A stretch of 64,000 nt of DNA from Pseudomonas congelans (lineage in GTDB: Bacteria; Pseudomonadota; Gammaproteobacteria; Pseudomonadales; Pseudomonadaceae), in contig NZ_FNJH01000004.1 of the NCBI RefSeq assembly GCF_900103225.1, positions 279,349-343,348 on the forward strand. Reading direction: 5' to 3'. Made by a program: the position numbers and the translations under genes. Under the pieces are notes generated by a model. That model ran no database searches and had not been told where the DNA came from. It worked only from the letters and a program-made list of their open reading frames with translations. This document shows, in pieces, positions 34,577-47,935 of the stretch. How positions within the stretch are numbered: the first letter of the stretch is position 1; each line of letters begins with the position of its first letter.

Positions 34577-35641
34577 TTACGCGTGATACTGCGCCGACAA
34601 CTCGTGCACCGCGTTGATGAACGCGCCGGCATTGGCCGGGTCGACTTCAGGGGTGATGCCGTGGCCTAGGTTGAAGACGTGGCCGGTGCCGCTGCCGTAG
34701 CTGGCAAGGATGCGTGCGACTTCCTGGCGGATGGCTTCCGGGCGCGCGTAAAGCACGGTCGGGTCCATGTTGCCTTGCAGCGAAACCTTGCTGCCGACAC
34801 GCTGACGCGCTTCGCCGATGTCGCAGGTCCAGTCCAGCCCGAGGGTGTCTGCACCGATGTCGGCAATGCTTTCCAGCCACAGACCGCCGCCTTTGGTGAA
34901 TACGATCACCGGCACCTTGCGCCCGTCGTTTTCGCGAATCAGGCCGTTGACGATCTTACGCATGTAGGCCAGCGAGAACTCCTGGTACGCCGCCGAGGAG
35001 AGGCTGCCGCCCCAGCTGTCGAAAATCTGCACGGCCTGCGCCCCGGCCAGAATCTGGCCATTGAGGTAAGAGGTCACTGACTGCGCCAGCTTGTCGAGCA
35101 GCAGGTGCATGGCTTGCGGGTTGTCGTAGAGCATCGCCTTGGACTTGCGGAAGTCCTTCGACGAGCCGCCCTCGACCATATAGGTCGCCAGCGTCCAGGG
35201 GCTGCCGGCGAAACCGATCAGCGGTACACGACCGTTGAGTTCGCGGCGAATGGTGCTGACCGCATCCATCACGTAGCCCAGATCCTGCTGTGCATCAGGG
35301 ATCGGCAACGCTTCGATGTCGGCCAGCGTACTGACGGTTTTCTTGAAACGCGGGCCTTCGCCGGTTTCGAAGTACAGCCCCTGGCCCATCGCATCGGGGA
35401 TGGTCAGGATGTCGGAGAACAGAATCGCCGCATCCAGCGGGTAGCGATCCAGCGGCTGCAAGGTGACTTCACAGGCGAACTGCGGGTTCTTGCACAGGCT
35501 CATGAAATCCCCTGCACTGGCACGGCTGGCGCGATACTCGGGCAGGTAGCGGCCTGCCTGACGCATCATCCATACCGGCGTGACGTCTACGGGTTGCTTG
35601 AGCAAAGCGCGAAGGAAACGGTCGTTCTTCAGGGCAGTCAT
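34577..35641 (-). CDS. hemE: Uroporphyrinogen III decarboxylase
   Basis: This 354-residue enzyme converts uroporphyrinogen III to coproporphyrinogen III in heme synthesis. The family signature [20 protein letters not shown] lies at residues 17-36. Length is typical. It is separated from gltD by about 400 bases containing terminator-like hairpins, so it is probably transcribed on its own. Confidence 0.97.
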   Translation of the reverse strand: MTALKNDRFLRALLKQPVDVTPVWMMRQAGRYLPEYRASRASAGDFMSLCKNPQFACEVTLQPLDRYPLDAAILFSDILTIPDAMGQGLYFETGEGPRFKKTVSTLADIEALPIPDAQQDLGYVMDAVSTIRRELNGRVPLIGFAGSPWTLATYMVEGGSSKDFRKSKAMLYDNPQAMHLLLDKLAQSVTSYLNGQILAGAQAVQIFDSWGGSLSSAAYQEFSLAYMRKIVNGLIRENDGRKVPVIVFTKGGGLWLESIADIGADTLGLDWTCDIGEARQRVGSKVSLQGNMDPTVLYARPEAIRQEVARILASYGSGTGHVFNLGHGITPEVDPANAGAFINAVHELSAQYHA

Positions 35642-35674
35642 GTCGGCATCCGCAATAAAAGTGCCGGCATTTTC

Positions 35675-36007
35675 TCAGAGCCCGACGCAAAAGGCACGGC
35701 GAGAGCCGTGCCTTTTGTCTATCGAGGCGATTTGTGGTGGTAATACGCTGCAACGGATCGTGTCGCTACGCCACCTGAACTTTCTTTTTGCGGGTGTCCT
35801 TGATCTCCAAAGCCTCTTGATGGCGCCCTTCTCGCCCGGTTCGAGTATCAAGCGCCATTTGCCCCGCCCTGTTGAATCAGGAGGATGCAGCGCATCGGGA
35901 TTGACTTCGATGACCGCGTTAAGCTCCGGCCCCTTGTTGTTCAGGGTAAGCAGTGAGAGGAGGAATGTCAGAGACATTGGCACAGTGCATACGAAGGGTA
36001 GACGCAT
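35675..36007 (-). CDS. Hypothetical small protein between gltD and hemE (doubtful)
   Basis: An open frame of 110 residues starts at ATG 36007 with a hydrophobic stretch (MRLPFVCTVPMSLTFLLSLL) and continues with a basic tail. No family is recognised. Its last 14 or so codons run through the terminator hairpin at 35689-35716, which argues against a real gene or suggests the terminator serves this transcript. Confidence 0.25.
   Translation of the reverse strand: MRLPFVCTVPMSLTFLLSLLTLNNKGPELNAVIEVNPDALHPPDSTGRGKWRLILEPGEKGAIKRLWRSRTPAKRKFRWRSDTIRCSVLPPQIASIDKRHGSRRAFCVGL
35689..35716 (-). terminator. Rho-independent terminator between gltD and hemE
   Basis: AAAAGGCACGGC (35689-35700) pairs perfectly with GCCGTGCCTTTT (35705-35716) around GAGA. 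A and T tracts on both sides make it usable in either direction. It ends minus-strand transcription coming from gltBD. Confidence 0.75.
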
Positions 36008-36011
36008 GTTG

Positions 36012-36043
36012 CCAGAGCGCGCCTCAGTAACGGCGCGCTCTGG
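36012..36043 (-). other. Stable hairpin just after gltD
   Basis: CCAGAGCGCGCC and GGCGCGCTCTGG form a 12-base-pair perfect stem with an eight-base loop, 12 bases after the gltD stop. There is no T-run, so it may protect the 3' end or assist termination. Confidence 0.5.
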
Positions 36044-36054
36044 CCACACAAGGC

Positions 36055-37521
<1,467 letters not shown>

Positions 37522-37594
37522 GGGAATCATGATCGCAGGCAATTGGCGCACTGCTGTTAACGTGCGGCGTGATGCTTGCCGCTCGCAGCTGCTG

Positions 37595-40500
37595 TTATTG
37601 CGGATTGGCCCGTGTACTGGAGAGCAGCGATTTCAGGTTGGCAGCCTTGGGCTTGACCAGCCAGAAACGACGCAGGTAATCGTCCAGGTTTTCCGCGATA
37701 TTGCGGCCCCATTCGCTGTCGGTTTCCGCGACGTATTCATTCAGGACACTTTGCAGGTGAGTGCGGTAAGCCTCCATCGATTCGCCGCTGATACGCTGGA
37801 TCTCGACCAGTTCATGGTTGACGAGGTCAACGAAGGTGTTGTCCAGGTCGAGCACATAGGCGAAACCGCCGGTCATGCCGGAACCGAAGTTGTAGCCGGT
37901 CTTGCCCAGTACGCAGACGAAACCACCGGTCATGTATTCGCAGCAATGATCGCCAGTGCCTTCCACGACGGTGTGGGCCCCGGAGTTACGCACGGCGAAA
38001 CGCTCGCCTGCCGTACCCGCCGCAAACAGCTTGCCGCCGGTTGCGCCGTACAGGCAGGTGTTGCCGATAATCGCGCTTTCGTTGGTCTTGAACGGGCTGC
38101 CCTTGGGCGGCACGATTACCAGCTTGCCAGCGGCCATGCCCTTGCCGACGTAGTCGTTGGCATCGCCTTCCAGGTACATGTGCAGGCCACCGGCGTTCCA
38201 CACCCCGAAGCTCTGACCGGCAGTGCCCTTGAAGCGGAAGGTGACAGGTGCCTTGTTCATGCCCTGGTTGCCATGCAATCTGGCGATTTCGCCGGAGATG
38301 CGCGCGCCGATCGAACGGTCGCAGTTGCAGATATCCAGTTCGTAGTCGCCGCCGCTGAGCGACTCGATGGCCGGCTTGGCCATTTCTACCATCTTCTCGG
38401 CCAGCAGGCCCTTGTCGAACGGTGGGTTGCGATCCACCAGGCTGAACTGAGGCTTGTCGGCCGGGATGTGGTCGCTGCCCAGCAACGGTGTCAGGTCCAG
38501 ATGCTGCTGCTTCTCGGTTTCGCCCGGCAGGATGTCCAGCAGGTCGGTACGACCGATCAGCTCTTCCAGCGAGCGAACACCCAGCTTGGCCAGCCACTCA
38601 CGGGTTTCTTCTGCCACGTAGGTGAAGAAGTTGATCACCATGTCGACGGTGCCGATGTAGTGGTCCTTGCGCAGCTTTTCATTCTGGGTCGCTACGCCGG
38701 TGGCGCAGTTGTTCAGGTGGCAGATACGCAGGTATTTGCAGCCCAGCGCGATCATCGGCGCGGTGCCGAAGCCGAAGCTTTCGGCCCCGAGGATGGCGGC
38801 CTTGATCACGTCCAGGCCGGTTTTCAGACCACCATCGGTCTGTACCCGGACCTTGCCGCGCAGGTCGTTGCCACGCAGGGTCTGGTGAGTTTCGGCCAGC
38901 CCCAGCTCCCACGGCGCGCCGGCGTATTTGATCGAGGTCAGCGGCGATGCACCGGTGCCACCGTCGTAACCGGAAATGGTGATCAGGTCGGCGTAGGCCT
39001 TGGCGACACCGGCGGCAATGGTGCCGACGCCCGCTTCTGCCACCAGCTTGACCGATACCAGCGCCGCCGGGTTGACCTGCTTCAGGTCAAAAATCAGCTG
39101 CGACAAGTCTTCGATGGAATAGATGTCGTGGTGCGGAGGCGGCGAAATCAGCGTCACGCCCGGTACCGCATAACGCAGCTTGGCGATCAGGCCATTGACC
39201 TTGCCGCCCGGCAGTTGCCCGCCCTCGCCCGGTTTGGCGCCCTGCGCGACCTTGATCTGCAGCACATCGGCATTGACCAGATACTCTGGCGTCACGCCAA
39301 AGCGACCCGTCGCGATCTGCTTGATCTTGGAACTGCGCACCGTGCCGTAACGGGCAGGGTCTTCGCCCCCCTCACCGGAGTTGGAGCGCGCGCCCAGACG
39401 GTTCATCGCCTCGGCCAGCGCTTCGTGGGCCTCGGGCGACAAGGCACCCAGAGAAATACCGGCCGAGTCGAAGCGCTTGAGGATTTCGCTCAGCGGCTCG
39501 ATTTCGTCAATGTTCAGCGGCTGATCGATTGTCCTGACCTGCAGCAGGTCGCGAATCATCGACACCGGGCGCTGATCCACCAGCGAGGTGTATTCCTTGA
39601 ACTTGCTGTAGTCGCCCTGCTGCACGGCAGCCTGCAGGGTGCTGACCACGTCCGGGTTGTAGGCGTGGTACTCGCCACCAAACACGAACTTGAGCAGGCC
39701 GCCTTGCTGGATCGGCTTGCGCGGGCTCCAGGCTTCGGCAGCCAGCGCCTTCTGCTCGGCTTCGATGTCGACGAAGCGCGCGCCCTTCAGACGGCTCGGT
39801 ACACCGCGGAAGCTGACGTCGCAGACTTCCTCGGACAGACCGATGGCTTCGAACAGTTGCGCGCCACGGTAGGACGCAACGGTCGAGATGCCCATCTTCG
39901 AGAGGATCTTGAGCAGGCCCTTGGTAATGCCTTTGCGGTAGTTCTTGAAGACTTCGTACAGATCGCCCAGCACTTCGCCGGTACGGATCAGGTCGCCCAG
40001 CACTTCGTAGGCCAGGAACGGATAGACCGCCGAGGCACCGAAGCCGATCAGCACGGCGAAATGGTGCGGGTCACGCGCCGTCGCGGTTTCGACCAGAATG
40101 TTGCTGTCGCAGCGCAGACCCCGTTCGGTCAGACGGTGGTGAACCGCGCCGACCGCCAGCGAGGCGTGCACCGGCAGTTTGCCCGGCGCAATGTGTCGGT
40201 CGCTCAGCACGATCAGCGTATGGCCGGCACGCACAGCCTCTTCGGCCTGATCGGCAACGCTGCGTACAGCGGCTTCAAGACCCAGGCTTTCATCGTAGTT
40301 CAGGTCGATGATATGGCGTTCGAACCCTGGACGCTCCAGGTTCATCAACGACCGCCATTTGGCTGGCGAAATGACCGGCGAGCTGAGGATCACGCGCGAG
40401 GCGTGCTCCGGCGACTCCTGGAAAATATTGCGCTCGGCACCGAGGCAGATTTCCAGCGACATGACGATGGCTTCGCGCAGAGGGTCGATCGGCGGGTTGG

Positions 40501-42040
40501 TGACCTGCGCGAACTGTTGGCGGAAGTAATCGTAAGGCGAACGGACACGACGCGACAGCACGGCCATTGGCGTGTCATCACCCATCGAGCCTACGGCTTC
40601 CTGACCCTGCTCGCCGAGCGGACGCAGCACCTGATCACGCTCTTCGAACGTGACCTGATACATCTTCATGTACTGCTTGAGCTGCTCGCTGTCGTAAAAA
40701 GCCGAGCCGTGGTCGTTGTCTTCCATGGTGGCCTGAATGCGCAGGGCATTCTTGCGCAGCCATTGCTTGTACGGATGACGCGACTTGAGGCGGTTGTCGA
40801 TGGCATCAGTGTCGAGGATCTGGCCGGTTTCGGTGTCCACGGCAAAGATCTGCCCCGGACCGACACGGCCCTTGGCGATGACATCTTCAGGCTTGTAGTC
40901 CCACACGCCGATTTCCGACGCCAGGGTGATGTAGCCGTTCTTGGTGGTAACCCAGCGCGCCGGGCGCAGGCCGTTGCGGTCAAGCAGGCAGACCGCATGG
41001 CGACCTTCGGTCATGACCACGCCCGCAGGGCCGTCCCACGGCTCCATGTGCATGGAGTTGTACTCATAGAACGCCCGCAGATCCGGGTCCATGGTCTCGA
41101 CGTTCTGCCACGCAGGCGGAATGATCATGCGCACGCCACGGAACAGGTCGATGCCGCCGGTGACCATCAGCTCGAGCATGTTGTCCATGCTCGATGAGTC
41201 AGAACCCACGCGGTTGACCAGCGGGCCCAGCTCGTCCAGGTCCATCAGATCGTTGGTGAACTTGGTTCGCCGCGCCTGTGCCCAGTTGCGGTTGCCGGTG
41301 ATGGTGTTGATCTCGCCGTTGTGGGCGAGGAAACGGAACGGCTGCGCCAGCGGCCATTTCGGCAGGGTATTGGTGGAAAAGCGCTGGTGGAACACACAGA
41401 TGGCGGTCTGCAGACGCTCGTCGCTCAGGTCCGGGAAGAAGGCCGTGAGGTCGGCCGGCATCATCAAGCCTTTATAAATAATGGTCTTGTGCGAAAAACT
41501 GCAGATGTAGTGATCGGTATCTACGGCGTTGGACACCGACGAGCGGCGACGCGCACTGAACAGCTTGATGGCGAATTCCTGATCGCTCAGGCCCTCACCG
41601 CCAATGAACACCTGCTCGATTTTCGGCAGGCGCTCCAGCGCCAGACGACCCAGAACGCTGGTATCGATCGGCACCTGACGCCAGCCGACCAGATCCAGGC
41701 CTTCGGCGAGGATTTCGCGGTTCATGTTTTCGCGTGCGGCATCGGCCTTGGCGTCGTCCTGATTGAGGAACACCATGCCCACAGCATATTGGCGGGGCAG
41801 ATCGACACCGAAGTGTTCCTTGGCGATCGCACGCAGGAAGCCATCAGGCTTCTGAATCAACAGACCGCAACCGTCGCCGGTCTTGCCGTCGGCGTTGATA
41901 CCGCCACGGTGGGTCATGCAGGTCAGGGCCTGAACGGCCGTCTGCAACAGGTGATGACTGGGCTCGCCCTGCATATGAGCGATCAGGCCGAAGCCGCAGT
42001 TATCCTTGAATTCATCTGGTTGGTACAGACCTGCTTTCAT
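37595..42040 (-). CDS. gltB: Glutamate synthase large (alpha) subunit
   Basis: This 1481-residue protein has a class II glutaminase domain at the N-terminus; a short leader is cut to expose the Cys in [12 protein letters not shown]. It then has central and FMN-binding synthase domains (about 480-1200) with the 3Fe-4S cysteines in [17 protein letters not shown], and a C-terminal beta-helix domain. ATG 42040 ([11 protein letters not shown]) is preferred over GTG 42046 because the GGTGAG ribosome site is better spaced. A promoter lies at 42150-42178. Confidence 0.97.
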   Translation of the reverse strand: MKAGLYQPDEFKDNCGFGLIAHMQGEPSHHLLQTAVQALTCMTHRGGINADGKTGDGCGLLIQKPDGFLRAIAKEHFGVDLPRQYAVGMVFLNQDDAKADAARENMNREILAEGLDLVGWRQVPIDTSVLGRLALERLPKIEQVFIGGEGLSDQEFAIKLFSARRRSSVSNAVDTDHYICSFSHKTIIYKGLMMPADLTAFFPDLSDERLQTAICVFHQRFSTNTLPKWPLAQPFRFLAHNGEINTITGNRNWAQARRTKFTNDLMDLDELGPLVNRVGSDSSSMDNMLELMVTGGIDLFRGVRMIIPPAWQNVETMDPDLRAFYEYNSMHMEPWDGPAGVVMTEGRHAVCLLDRNGLRPARWVTTKNGYITLASEIGVWDYKPEDVIAKGRVGPGQIFAVDTETGQILDTDAIDNRLKSRHPYKQWLRKNALRIQATMEDNDHGSAFYDSEQLKQYMKMYQVTFEERDQVLRPLGEQGQEAVGSMGDDTPMAVLSRRVRSPYDYFRQQFAQVTNPPIDPLREAIVMSLEICLGAERNIFQESPEHASRVILSSPVISPAKWRSLMNLERPGFERHIIDLNYDESLGLEAAVRSVADQAEEAVRAGHTLIVLSDRHIAPGKLPVHASLAVGAVHHRLTERGLRCDSNILVETATARDPHHFAVLIGFGASAVYPFLAYEVLGDLIRTGEVLGDLYEVFKNYRKGITKGLLKILSKMGISTVASYRGAQLFEAIGLSEEVCDVSFRGVPSRLKGARFVDIEAEQKALAAEAWSPRKPIQQGGLLKFVFGGEYHAYNPDVVSTLQAAVQQGDYSKFKEYTSLVDQRPVSMIRDLLQVRTIDQPLNIDEIEPLSEILKRFDSAGISLGALSPEAHEALAEAMNRLGARSNSGEGGEDPARYGTVRSSKIKQIATGRFGVTPEYLVNADVLQIKVAQGAKPGEGGQLPGGKVNGLIAKLRYAVPGVTLISPPPHHDIYSIEDLSQLIFDLKQVNPAALVSVKLVAEAGVGTIAAGVAKAYADLITISGYDGGTGASPLTSIKYAGAPWELGLAETHQTLRGNDLRGKVRVQTDGGLKTGLDVIKAAILGAESFGFGTAPMIALGCKYLRICHLNNCATGVATQNEKLRKDHYIGTVDMVINFFTYVAEETREWLAKLGVRSLEELIGRTDLLDILPGETEKQQHLDLTPLLGSDHIPADKPQFSLVDRNPPFDKGLLAEKMVEMAKPAIESLSGGDYELDICNCDRSIGARISGEIARLHGNQGMNKAPVTFRFKGTAGQSFGVWNAGGLHMYLEGDANDYVGKGMAAGKLVIVPPKGSPFKTNESAIIGNTCLYGATGGKLFAAGTAGERFAVRNSGAHTVVEGTGDHCCEYMTGGFVCVLGKTGYNFGSGMTGGFAYVLDLDNTFVDLVNHELVEIQRISGESMEAYRTHLQSVLNEYVAETDSEWGRNIAENLDDYLRRFWLVKPKAANLKSLLSSTRANPQ

Positions 42041-42398
42041 AGACACTTTCTCACCAGGCTGCCTCTATTTGAGGCAAATTTCCTTTTAATTCAACCAATT
42101 ACCCGTCACGCCGAACGTGCGCCAGCTTCGGACAGGCAAAACGGAGGTCATTGTACACAGCGACACCAGAGCTCACAAATTTAACGACGATTGGTTGATA
42201 ATCAATGTCGCAATTATGAAAGTTTTAAAACGGGTCGCTGTGCTAGTCAAAGTATTTCTTCGGGAATCTGACTGACGCGACGGGAGACTGCAAGGCGCTT
42301 GTAACGCAGACGCCGCAAGGCGCGGGCCGATAGGCCGCGCGCGCAGGCGGGTTAAGTCAGGTAGGTCGGCGGGCGGCCCGGGTAGGGCCGCTGCGACT
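42041..42398. other. Intergenic region between the SPOR-ATPase gene and gltB
   Basis: The part next to gltB is A+T-rich and contains its promoter. The part next to the SPOR gene is GC-rich, with strong hairpins: GCGGCCC/GGGCCGC at 42373-42391 and a second near 42319-42341. These may end the pil-aro transcript. No gene is supported. Confidence 0.6.
42150..42178 (-). promoter_or_regulatory. Sigma-70 promoter of gltBD
   Basis: On the minus strand TTGTGA (42178-42173) and TACAAT (42155-42150) are separated by exactly 17 bases. The predicted start gives a leader of about 100 bases before the gltB ATG. Confidence 0.6.
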
Positions 42399-44030
42399 TC
42401 AACGAGTGGCGCCGAGCTCTTGTTGGACGCTGGCGACAGTACGAGGCCAAGGTTTACCAGCCTGAACCTTGGCTGGCAATACCTTGATGGCTGCCAGGGC
42501 GGCAGCACGGTCAGGAAAGTTGCCATACGTCACAACGTACAGCGGCTTACCCTGCAGGGTTTTCTTGAAATAACGATACTCGCCACCCTGCTCTGCAACA
42601 TAGGCCTGAGCCGTCGCTTCGGAGCTGGTGCCGAGAATCTGCACCACGTAGTGGCCTGGTGCCTGGCTGCTGTACCAGCTACCGCCGGCGGCTGGTTTGG
42701 CGGCGGCCGCTGCCGGTTTTTCAGCCGGTTTGGCAGCCGGAGCCGGGGCTGGCTTGGCTGTGGCGACCTGAGTCTGCGCAGGCGCAGGCGCAGGCTTGGC
42801 GGCTGGCGCGGGCGCCGGGGTCGGTGCAGGGATGGACGAACGAGGCGTCTGCGCTGCGGCCTGACCTGCCGGGACACCGGCTGGCGGCGCAGTCGTGGTC
42901 ACGGTCGGCGGCTGTGCAGGCGAACCTGTCGGCACTGCGTCTTCGTCGGAATCACTGGATCCGGCGGCTTCAGCCAGAGGACCGCGCATCACCGGCTGCG
43001 AGTTGCCATTCATCGGCAACGGCATCGGCTGGGAGTTGCCCGCGAACTCGATAGCCGGGCTACCGTTGTTCGATTGTTGAGCAGTTGGCTTGCCTTCACC
43101 CAGCGGCAGTTGCGCCTGAGCGGAAGCCGGGGCATTGGCGGGTGTACCCGTCTTGTCGCCGCGACCCGGGATCAGCACGGCTGCTGCCACGGCCACTATG
43201 ACAACGGCACCCAAGGCCAATACGTGTTTTTTCGGCATTTTGAACCCCACACTTGGACGCTTGACCGCGGAACGACTCGCGATCATCGCCTCGATCATTG
43301 AATCGCGGGCTACCTGGTTGATTGCGCCAGGCCAGCCATCGGACTGTTCATGAATATCGGTGATCTGGTCGGCGGTAAACAACGCGATTCCCTGCCCTGC
43401 ACCCTCCAGACGCTGAGCCAGATACTCCCGGGTTTCCTCTTCCGTATAGGGTTGCAGCTCGATGACGTGAAAGCGTTCGCCTTCGACATCGCCTTGGAGG
43501 TCGGCACACATCTGATCGAGACGATCGAGCAGTGATGGCTCTCCGAACAGGAATACATGCGGACGCCCTTCAGGCGTTCCCGCAGCAAGACCCAGCAACG
43601 CTTCGAGCGCCGAATCGCCAAGTTGTTCCGCATCGTCAACCAGCAAGTAGACTTCCTGGCCGGTCAGCCCGAGCTGCACGACCTGCGACAGGATCGACTG
43701 CATTTCAGCCTGCGCGACGCTCAGCGCCTGCGCGACCTGCTGCAGCACGCCCGCCGCATCGCCGGCACCGCGCGCAGAAATCACGACACTTTGTACCGAC
43801 TGCTTGTTGGTGCTTGCCACCAGCGCCTGGCGCAGCAGGGTCTTGCCGCTGCCCTGAGGCCCGGTCACCGCCAGCAAAAGCTGACTGTAGCGCGCCAGAT
43901 GGTGAAGCTGACCCAGCACAGGCTTGCGTTGGGCAGGAAAGAATTTGAAGCCAGGTACCCGCGCAGCAAAGGGGTCATGACTCAACTGATAATGGCCGAG
44001 GAAGGCCTCGTCGGCATGCAAACTAGTCAT
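42399..44030 (-). CDS. AAA ATPase with C-terminal SPOR domain (DamX-like)
   Basis: This 543-residue protein has an N-terminal ExeA/GspA-type AAA ATPase with Walker A TGPQGSGKTLL (near residue 50), a single membrane helix (VLALGAVVIVAVAAAVLIPG), a long Pro/Ala-rich linker, and a SPOR domain at the end (about 455-530) that binds denuded septal peptidoglycan. In enterics the gene after aroB is damX, a SPOR cell-division protein without the ATPase part. The frame is open upstream to 44135, but ATG 44030 (MTSLHADEAFLG) fits the family. Confidence 0.9.
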   Translation of the reverse strand: MTSLHADEAFLGHYQLSHDPFAARVPGFKFFPAQRKPVLGQLHHLARYSQLLLAVTGPQGSGKTLLRQALVASTNKQSVQSVVISARGAGDAAGVLQQVAQALSVAQAEMQSILSQVVQLGLTGQEVYLLVDDAEQLGDSALEALLGLAAGTPEGRPHVFLFGEPSLLDRLDQMCADLQGDVEGERFHVIELQPYTEEETREYLAQRLEGAGQGIALFTADQITDIHEQSDGWPGAINQVARDSMIEAMIASRSAVKRPSVGFKMPKKHVLALGAVVIVAVAAAVLIPGRGDKTGTPANAPASAQAQLPLGEGKPTAQQSNNGSPAIEFAGNSQPMPLPMNGNSQPVMRGPLAEAAGSSDSDEDAVPTGSPAQPPTVTTTAPPAGVPAGQAAAQTPRSSIPAPTPAPAPAAKPAPAPAQTQVATAKPAPAPAAKPAEKPAAAAAKPAAGGSWYSSQAPGHYVVQILGTSSEATAQAYVAEQGGEYRYFKKTLQGKPLYVVTYGNFPDRAAALAAIKVLPAKVQAGKPWPRTVASVQQELGATR

Positions 44031-44040
44031 GGGGTTTCCG

Positions 44041-45144
44041 TTAACCTCTGAGCTGATCCACCAGGGCGCGATAATCCGCAACCAGAGTGGCCTGTAATAC
44101 TTCTTTTGGATATTCGTCCGTGATAACCGCTTCACCCATCCGGCGCAACAGCACCAGACGCAGGCGACCGTCGATGACTTTCTTGTCGATCGCCATGTGT
44201 TCGAGGAAATTGTCTTCCGTCATGTCCTGCGGTGGCACGACCGGCAGCCCGGCACGCTGAAACAGGCGAATGCCGCGATCCCGCTCCTGCGTGCTGATCC
44301 AGCCCAGGCGCGAGGACATTTCCAGCGCCATGACCGTACCGGCAGCAACCGCCTCGCCATGCAGCCAGACACCATAGCCCATATGCGTCTCGATGGCGTG
44401 CCCGAATGTGTGACCCAGGTTCAATGTCGCACGAACACCGGACTCGCGCTCATCGGCGCCGACCACCAGCGCCTTGGCGGCGCAGGAACGTTCGATGGCT
44501 ACAGTCAGCGCCGCCTGGTCCAGCCCGCGCAGCGCATCGACGTGCTCTTCGAGCCAGGTCAGAAAGGGCTCGTCGCAGATCAGACCATATTTGATGACTT
44601 CCGCCAGCCCGGCGGACAGCTCACGCTCGGGCAGGGTATTGAGCGAGGCGGTATCGATCAGCACCACACTCGGCTGATAGAAGGCACCCACCATGTTCTT
44701 GCCCAGCGGATGGTTGATACCGGTCTTGCCGCCGACCGACGAGTCCACCTGAGACAGCAGCGTGGTCGGGATCTGGATGAAGTTCACGCCGCGCTGGTAA
44801 CAGGCGGCGGCAAACCCGGCCATGTCGCCGATCACCCCGCCCCCGAGGGCGATGACCGTGGTGCGACGATCATGACGGGCGGTCAGCAGGCCATCGAAAA
44901 TGGTCTGCAGGGTTTCCCAGTTCTTGAACGCCTCGCCATCGGGCAGAACAATCGGCAGAACGTTGTAACCGGCCAGGGTTTGCGTCAGACGCTCCAGGTA
45001 CAGCGGTGCAACTGTCGTGTTGGAGACGATAGCCACCTGTCGCCCGACGATATGCGGGGTCAGGAGCTCTGGCTGATCCAGCAGGCCTTCGCCAATATGG
45101 ATCGGGTAGCTACGCTCACCAAGCTCGACCTTAAGTGTCTGCAT
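44041..45144 (-). CDS. aroB: 3-dehydroquinate synthase
   Basis: This 367-residue enzyme of the shikimate pathway converts DAHP to 3-dehydroquinate, using NAD+ and a metal ion. Characteristic segments are [20 protein letters not shown] and [22 protein letters not shown] 45144 ([14 protein letters not shown]) is chosen over an in-frame codon at 45156. It lies 115 bases after aroK and 10 bases before the SPOR gene. Confidence 0.97.
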   Translation of the reverse strand: MQTLKVELGERSYPIHIGEGLLDQPELLTPHIVGRQVAIVSNTTVAPLYLERLTQTLAGYNVLPIVLPDGEAFKNWETLQTIFDGLLTARHDRRTTVIALGGGVIGDMAGFAAACYQRGVNFIQIPTTLLSQVDSSVGGKTGINHPLGKNMVGAFYQPSVVLIDTASLNTLPERELSAGLAEVIKYGLICDEPFLTWLEEHVDALRGLDQAALTVAIERSCAAKALVVGADERESGVRATLNLGHTFGHAIETHMGYGVWLHGEAVAAGTVMALEMSSRLGWISTQERDRGIRLFQRAGLPVVPPQDMTEDNFLEHMAIDKKVIDGRLRLVLLRRMGEAVITDEYPKEVLQATLVADYRALVDQLRG

Positions 45145-45259
45145 GTATCCCCACATTGATTACCGGTTGGACGGTTTGTGCTTCAGCAGGTCAGGACGCA
45201 AGGCCATGAACCGACGCTGTTTTGCTGGTCGACGAGAATAGCGCATTTTCGCCTGCGCT

Positions 45260-45778
45260 TTAACGGGGAGGAAGCTCTGCCAGTCGCGCCAGTATCTCGA
45301 GAACCACCATTCGGGGCGGCCGCTCATCGGTTTCAATCACTATATCGGCGATTTCCCGATAAAACGGGTCGCGGATGGCCAGCAGTTCGCTCAGCACCCG
45401 GGCAGGATCGGCGGTACGCAGCAAAGGACGATTGCGGTCACGCGCGGTGCGCCCCACCTGCTGCTCGATCGAGGCATGCAGATAAACCACGCGCCCGCCG
45501 GCCCGCAGCGCCTGGCGATTTTCGCTGCGCATGACCGCGCCTCCGCCGGTCGCCAGAACCACACCATCGGCGTCGCACAGTTCGGCAATCATGGCCTGCT
45601 CGCGATCACGAAAACCCGGTTCGCCTTCCTTGTCGAAGATCCAGGGAATGTTGGCGCCCGTACGCAGCTCGATTTCCTTGTCGGAATCCTTGAACGGCAG
45701 TCGCAATTCTTTGGCAAGCAAACGGCCGATGGTGCTCTTGCCAGCACCCATCGGCCCCACAAGTATTAAATTTCGCAC
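45260..45778 (-). CDS. aroK: Shikimate kinase
   Basis: This 172-residue P-loop kinase has Walker [13 protein letters not shown] (residues 8-19), the shikimate-binding DSDKEIE segment and the GGGAV loop. It phosphorylates shikimate in aromatic amino acid synthesis. It starts four bases after pilQ, so aromatic synthesis genes are co-transcribed with the pilus assembly genes, a conserved Pseudomonas arrangement. Confidence 0.97.
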   Translation of the reverse strand: MRNLILVGPMGAGKSTIGRLLAKELRLPFKDSDKEIELRTGANIPWIFDKEGEPGFRDREQAMIAELCDADGVVLATGGGAVMRSENRQALRAGGRVVYLHASIEQQVGRTARDRNRPLLRTADPARVLSELLAIRDPFYREIADIVIETDERPPRMVVLEILARLAELPPR

Positions 45779-45782
45779 AAAA

Positions 45783-47888
45783 TCAACGACTCACAGAAAT
45801 CGCCTGGTTGTTCATGATACGCGGAGTCAGAAATACCAACAGCTCGGATTTGGACTCGGATACCACATCGCGCCTGAAAAGCCGGCCAAGATACGGCACA
45901 TCGCCAAGAAATGGCACTTTATCGACAACTTTACTTTGCGTATTCGAGAACACACCACCGATGACGATGGTTTCGCCGTCGGAAATCAGCACCTTGGCGT
46001 TGACCTCGTTCTTCTTGATGGGCGGTACGCCCAGTACCGCATTCAGGTAGTCCGGCTCGTCCTTGGTGACCTTCACTTCCATGATGATGCGATTGTCGGG
46101 CGTGATCTGCGGCGTCACTTCAAGCGACAGGGAAGCCTCCTTGAAACTCACCGTCGTCGCACCGCTGGAGCTGGATTCCTGATACGGGATCTCCGTTCCC
46201 TTGAGGATCTTGGCGGTTTCCTTGTCGGAAGTGACCACCTTGGGCTGGGAGACGATTTCACCGTTACCGGTTTTCTCCATGGCACTCAGCTCAAGGTCCA
46301 GCAGCGTATTGTTGGTCACGAAACCAAGGCCGATACCGGTCGTCGCATCCGCGGCACCCAGATCGACGAAGGGAATGTTCGGCCCCAGGCTGTTGCCGGT
46401 GTTGCCGGCCTCGTCGCCCCTGTTGTCCAGGCCTCCCGCGCTCCAGTTACTGGTTCCCGAGATGTTGGTTCTACCGCCCCAGCGAACCCCCAGCTGCTTG
46501 TTGTAATCGACGTTGGCCTCGACGATGCGTGCCTCGATCATCACCTGGCGTACCGGGATGTCCAGTTGCGAAACGATACGACGCAGTTCGTCGAGTCGCT
46601 CCTGGGTCTGGTAGGCAATGATGTTATTGGTCCGGTCGTCCACCGTGATCGAGCCGCGCTCGTCGGCCTTGGATTCGGCACTGGTCACGGACTGGAACAG
46701 CTTGGCGATGTCGGCGGCCTTGGCGTAATTGACCTGCAGCAGCTCGCGGCGCAAGGGCGCCAGCTCGGCGATCTGCTTGAGCGATTCCAGCTCCTGACGT
46801 TCGCGGGCAGCAATTTCATCGGCGGGCGCGACCAGCAGAACGTTGCCGACCTTGCGCTTGTCCAGCCCCTTGGTTTTCAGCACCAGATCCAGCGCCTGAT
46901 CCCACGGCACATTCTGCAGACGCAGCGTGATACCGCCCTGGACCGTATCGCTGGCCACCAGATTGAGGTTGGTGAAGTCGGCAATCAGTTGCAGCACCGA
47001 ACGCACATCGATGTCCTGGAAGTTCAACGACAGCTTTTCACCGGTATACACCGGCTTGTCGGCAGCGCGGCGGTCCAGGTCCTCGTTGGTCAATGGACGC
47101 ACGCTGATGGTCAGCTTGTTTTCGGTCTGGAACGCCGAGTAATCGAAGGCGCCCGACGGCTCGATCAGAATGCTGGCCTTGTCACCCGACGCCGAAGCAC
47201 TGACGAACTGCACCGGCGTGGCGAAGTCCTTGACGTCCAGCCGGACGCGCAGCGGTTCGGGCAACTGAGTCTTGGCGAAGTCCACGCGAATCTTGCCGCC
47301 CTGCTCCTGGATATCCGGGGCAATGCTGGGGTTGCTCAGGTCGATGACCACATTGCCCTCACCCAGCTCGCCACGCTGGAAGTCGACGTTCCTGATGGCC
47401 TTGACGCCTGCAGGGATAAACGGCTTGGCGGATGCTGGCGTGGGCGGCGGTACCGCGACCCGTTGCGCGCCCATTGCAGTGGTCGGCTGGGAGGCTTGCG
47501 CAGCGGCGGCACCCTGGCCGATGACCACGAACAGGTTGTTGCCATCGACGCGGGAGCTGTAAGGCGAAAGCGTGGTCAGGTTGATGATCACCCGAGTGCG
47601 GTCCTGAGCTTGTACCACGACGACACTGTGCGCATTGCCACTGCCCAGGTCTCGGCTTTTGGTCGCCAGTTGGCTGGTAACACCCGGCAGGTCCAGCGCA
47701 ATGCGCGCCGGTTGCGCCGTGGTGTAGCCCCGCGGCGCAGGCACCGGGGCGTCGAATGCCAGTTTCAGCTCGATGCGGTCACCCGGCAGGGCGGCGACAT
47801 CCAGGGTCTTGAGGTTGGCAGCCTGGAGAACCGGCGACAGCATCGCGATGCATAACGACACGCCGATAATCGAGAGAATCCGGGTCAT
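45783..47888 (-). CDS. pilQ: Type IV pilus secretin PilQ
   Basis: This outer-membrane secretin of about 701 residues forms the pore through which the type IV pilus leaves the cell. It has a signal peptide ([19 protein letters not shown], then VLQA), two AMIN domains that bind peptidoglycan (about 25-250), N0/N1 domains (about 290-440) and the C-terminal secretin domain (about 460-700, ending [11 protein letters not shown]). I chose ATG 47888 by likeness to P. aeruginosa PilQ. An in-frame ATG at 47939 overlaps the pilP stop (ATGA) and would add 17 residues. Confidence 0.95.
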   Translation of the reverse strand: MTRILSIIGVSLCIAMLSPVLQAANLKTLDVAALPGDRIELKLAFDAPVPAPRGYTTAQPARIALDLPGVTSQLATKSRDLGSGNAHSVVVVQAQDRTRVIINLTTLSPYSSRVDGNNLFVVIGQGAAAAQASQPTTAMGAQRVAVPPPTPASAKPFIPAGVKAIRNVDFQRGELGEGNVVIDLSNPSIAPDIQEQGGKIRVDFAKTQLPEPLRVRLDVKDFATPVQFVSASASGDKASILIEPSGAFDYSAFQTENKLTISVRPLTNEDLDRRAADKPVYTGEKLSLNFQDIDVRSVLQLIADFTNLNLVASDTVQGGITLRLQNVPWDQALDLVLKTKGLDKRKVGNVLLVAPADEIAARERQELESLKQIAELAPLRRELLQVNYAKAADIAKLFQSVTSAESKADERGSITVDDRTNNIIAYQTQERLDELRRIVSQLDIPVRQVMIEARIVEANVDYNKQLGVRWGGRTNISGTSNWSAGGLDNRGDEAGNTGNSLGPNIPFVDLGAADATTGIGLGFVTNNTLLDLELSAMEKTGNGEIVSQPKVVTSDKETAKILKGTEIPYQESSSSGATTVSFKEASLSLEVTPQITPDNRIIMEVKVTKDEPDYLNAVLGVPPIKKNEVNAKVLISDGETIVIGGVFSNTQSKVVDKVPFLGDVPYLGRLFRRDVVSESKSELLVFLTPRIMNNQAISVSR

Positions 47889-47935
47889 GATCAATTTCCG
47901 TTGAGCGCTACTGTGCATACTTGGCCTTGCCCACT

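Noticed and set aside
42173..42526. Frame of 117 codons between gltB and the SPOR-ATPase gene
   Set aside because: It overlaps the gltB promoter region and antisense/offset coding sequence; composition is random-like.
45531..47855. Open frame of 774 codons antisense to pilQ and part of aroK
   Set aside because: It crosses two well-supported genes in antisense and has no recognisable domain.
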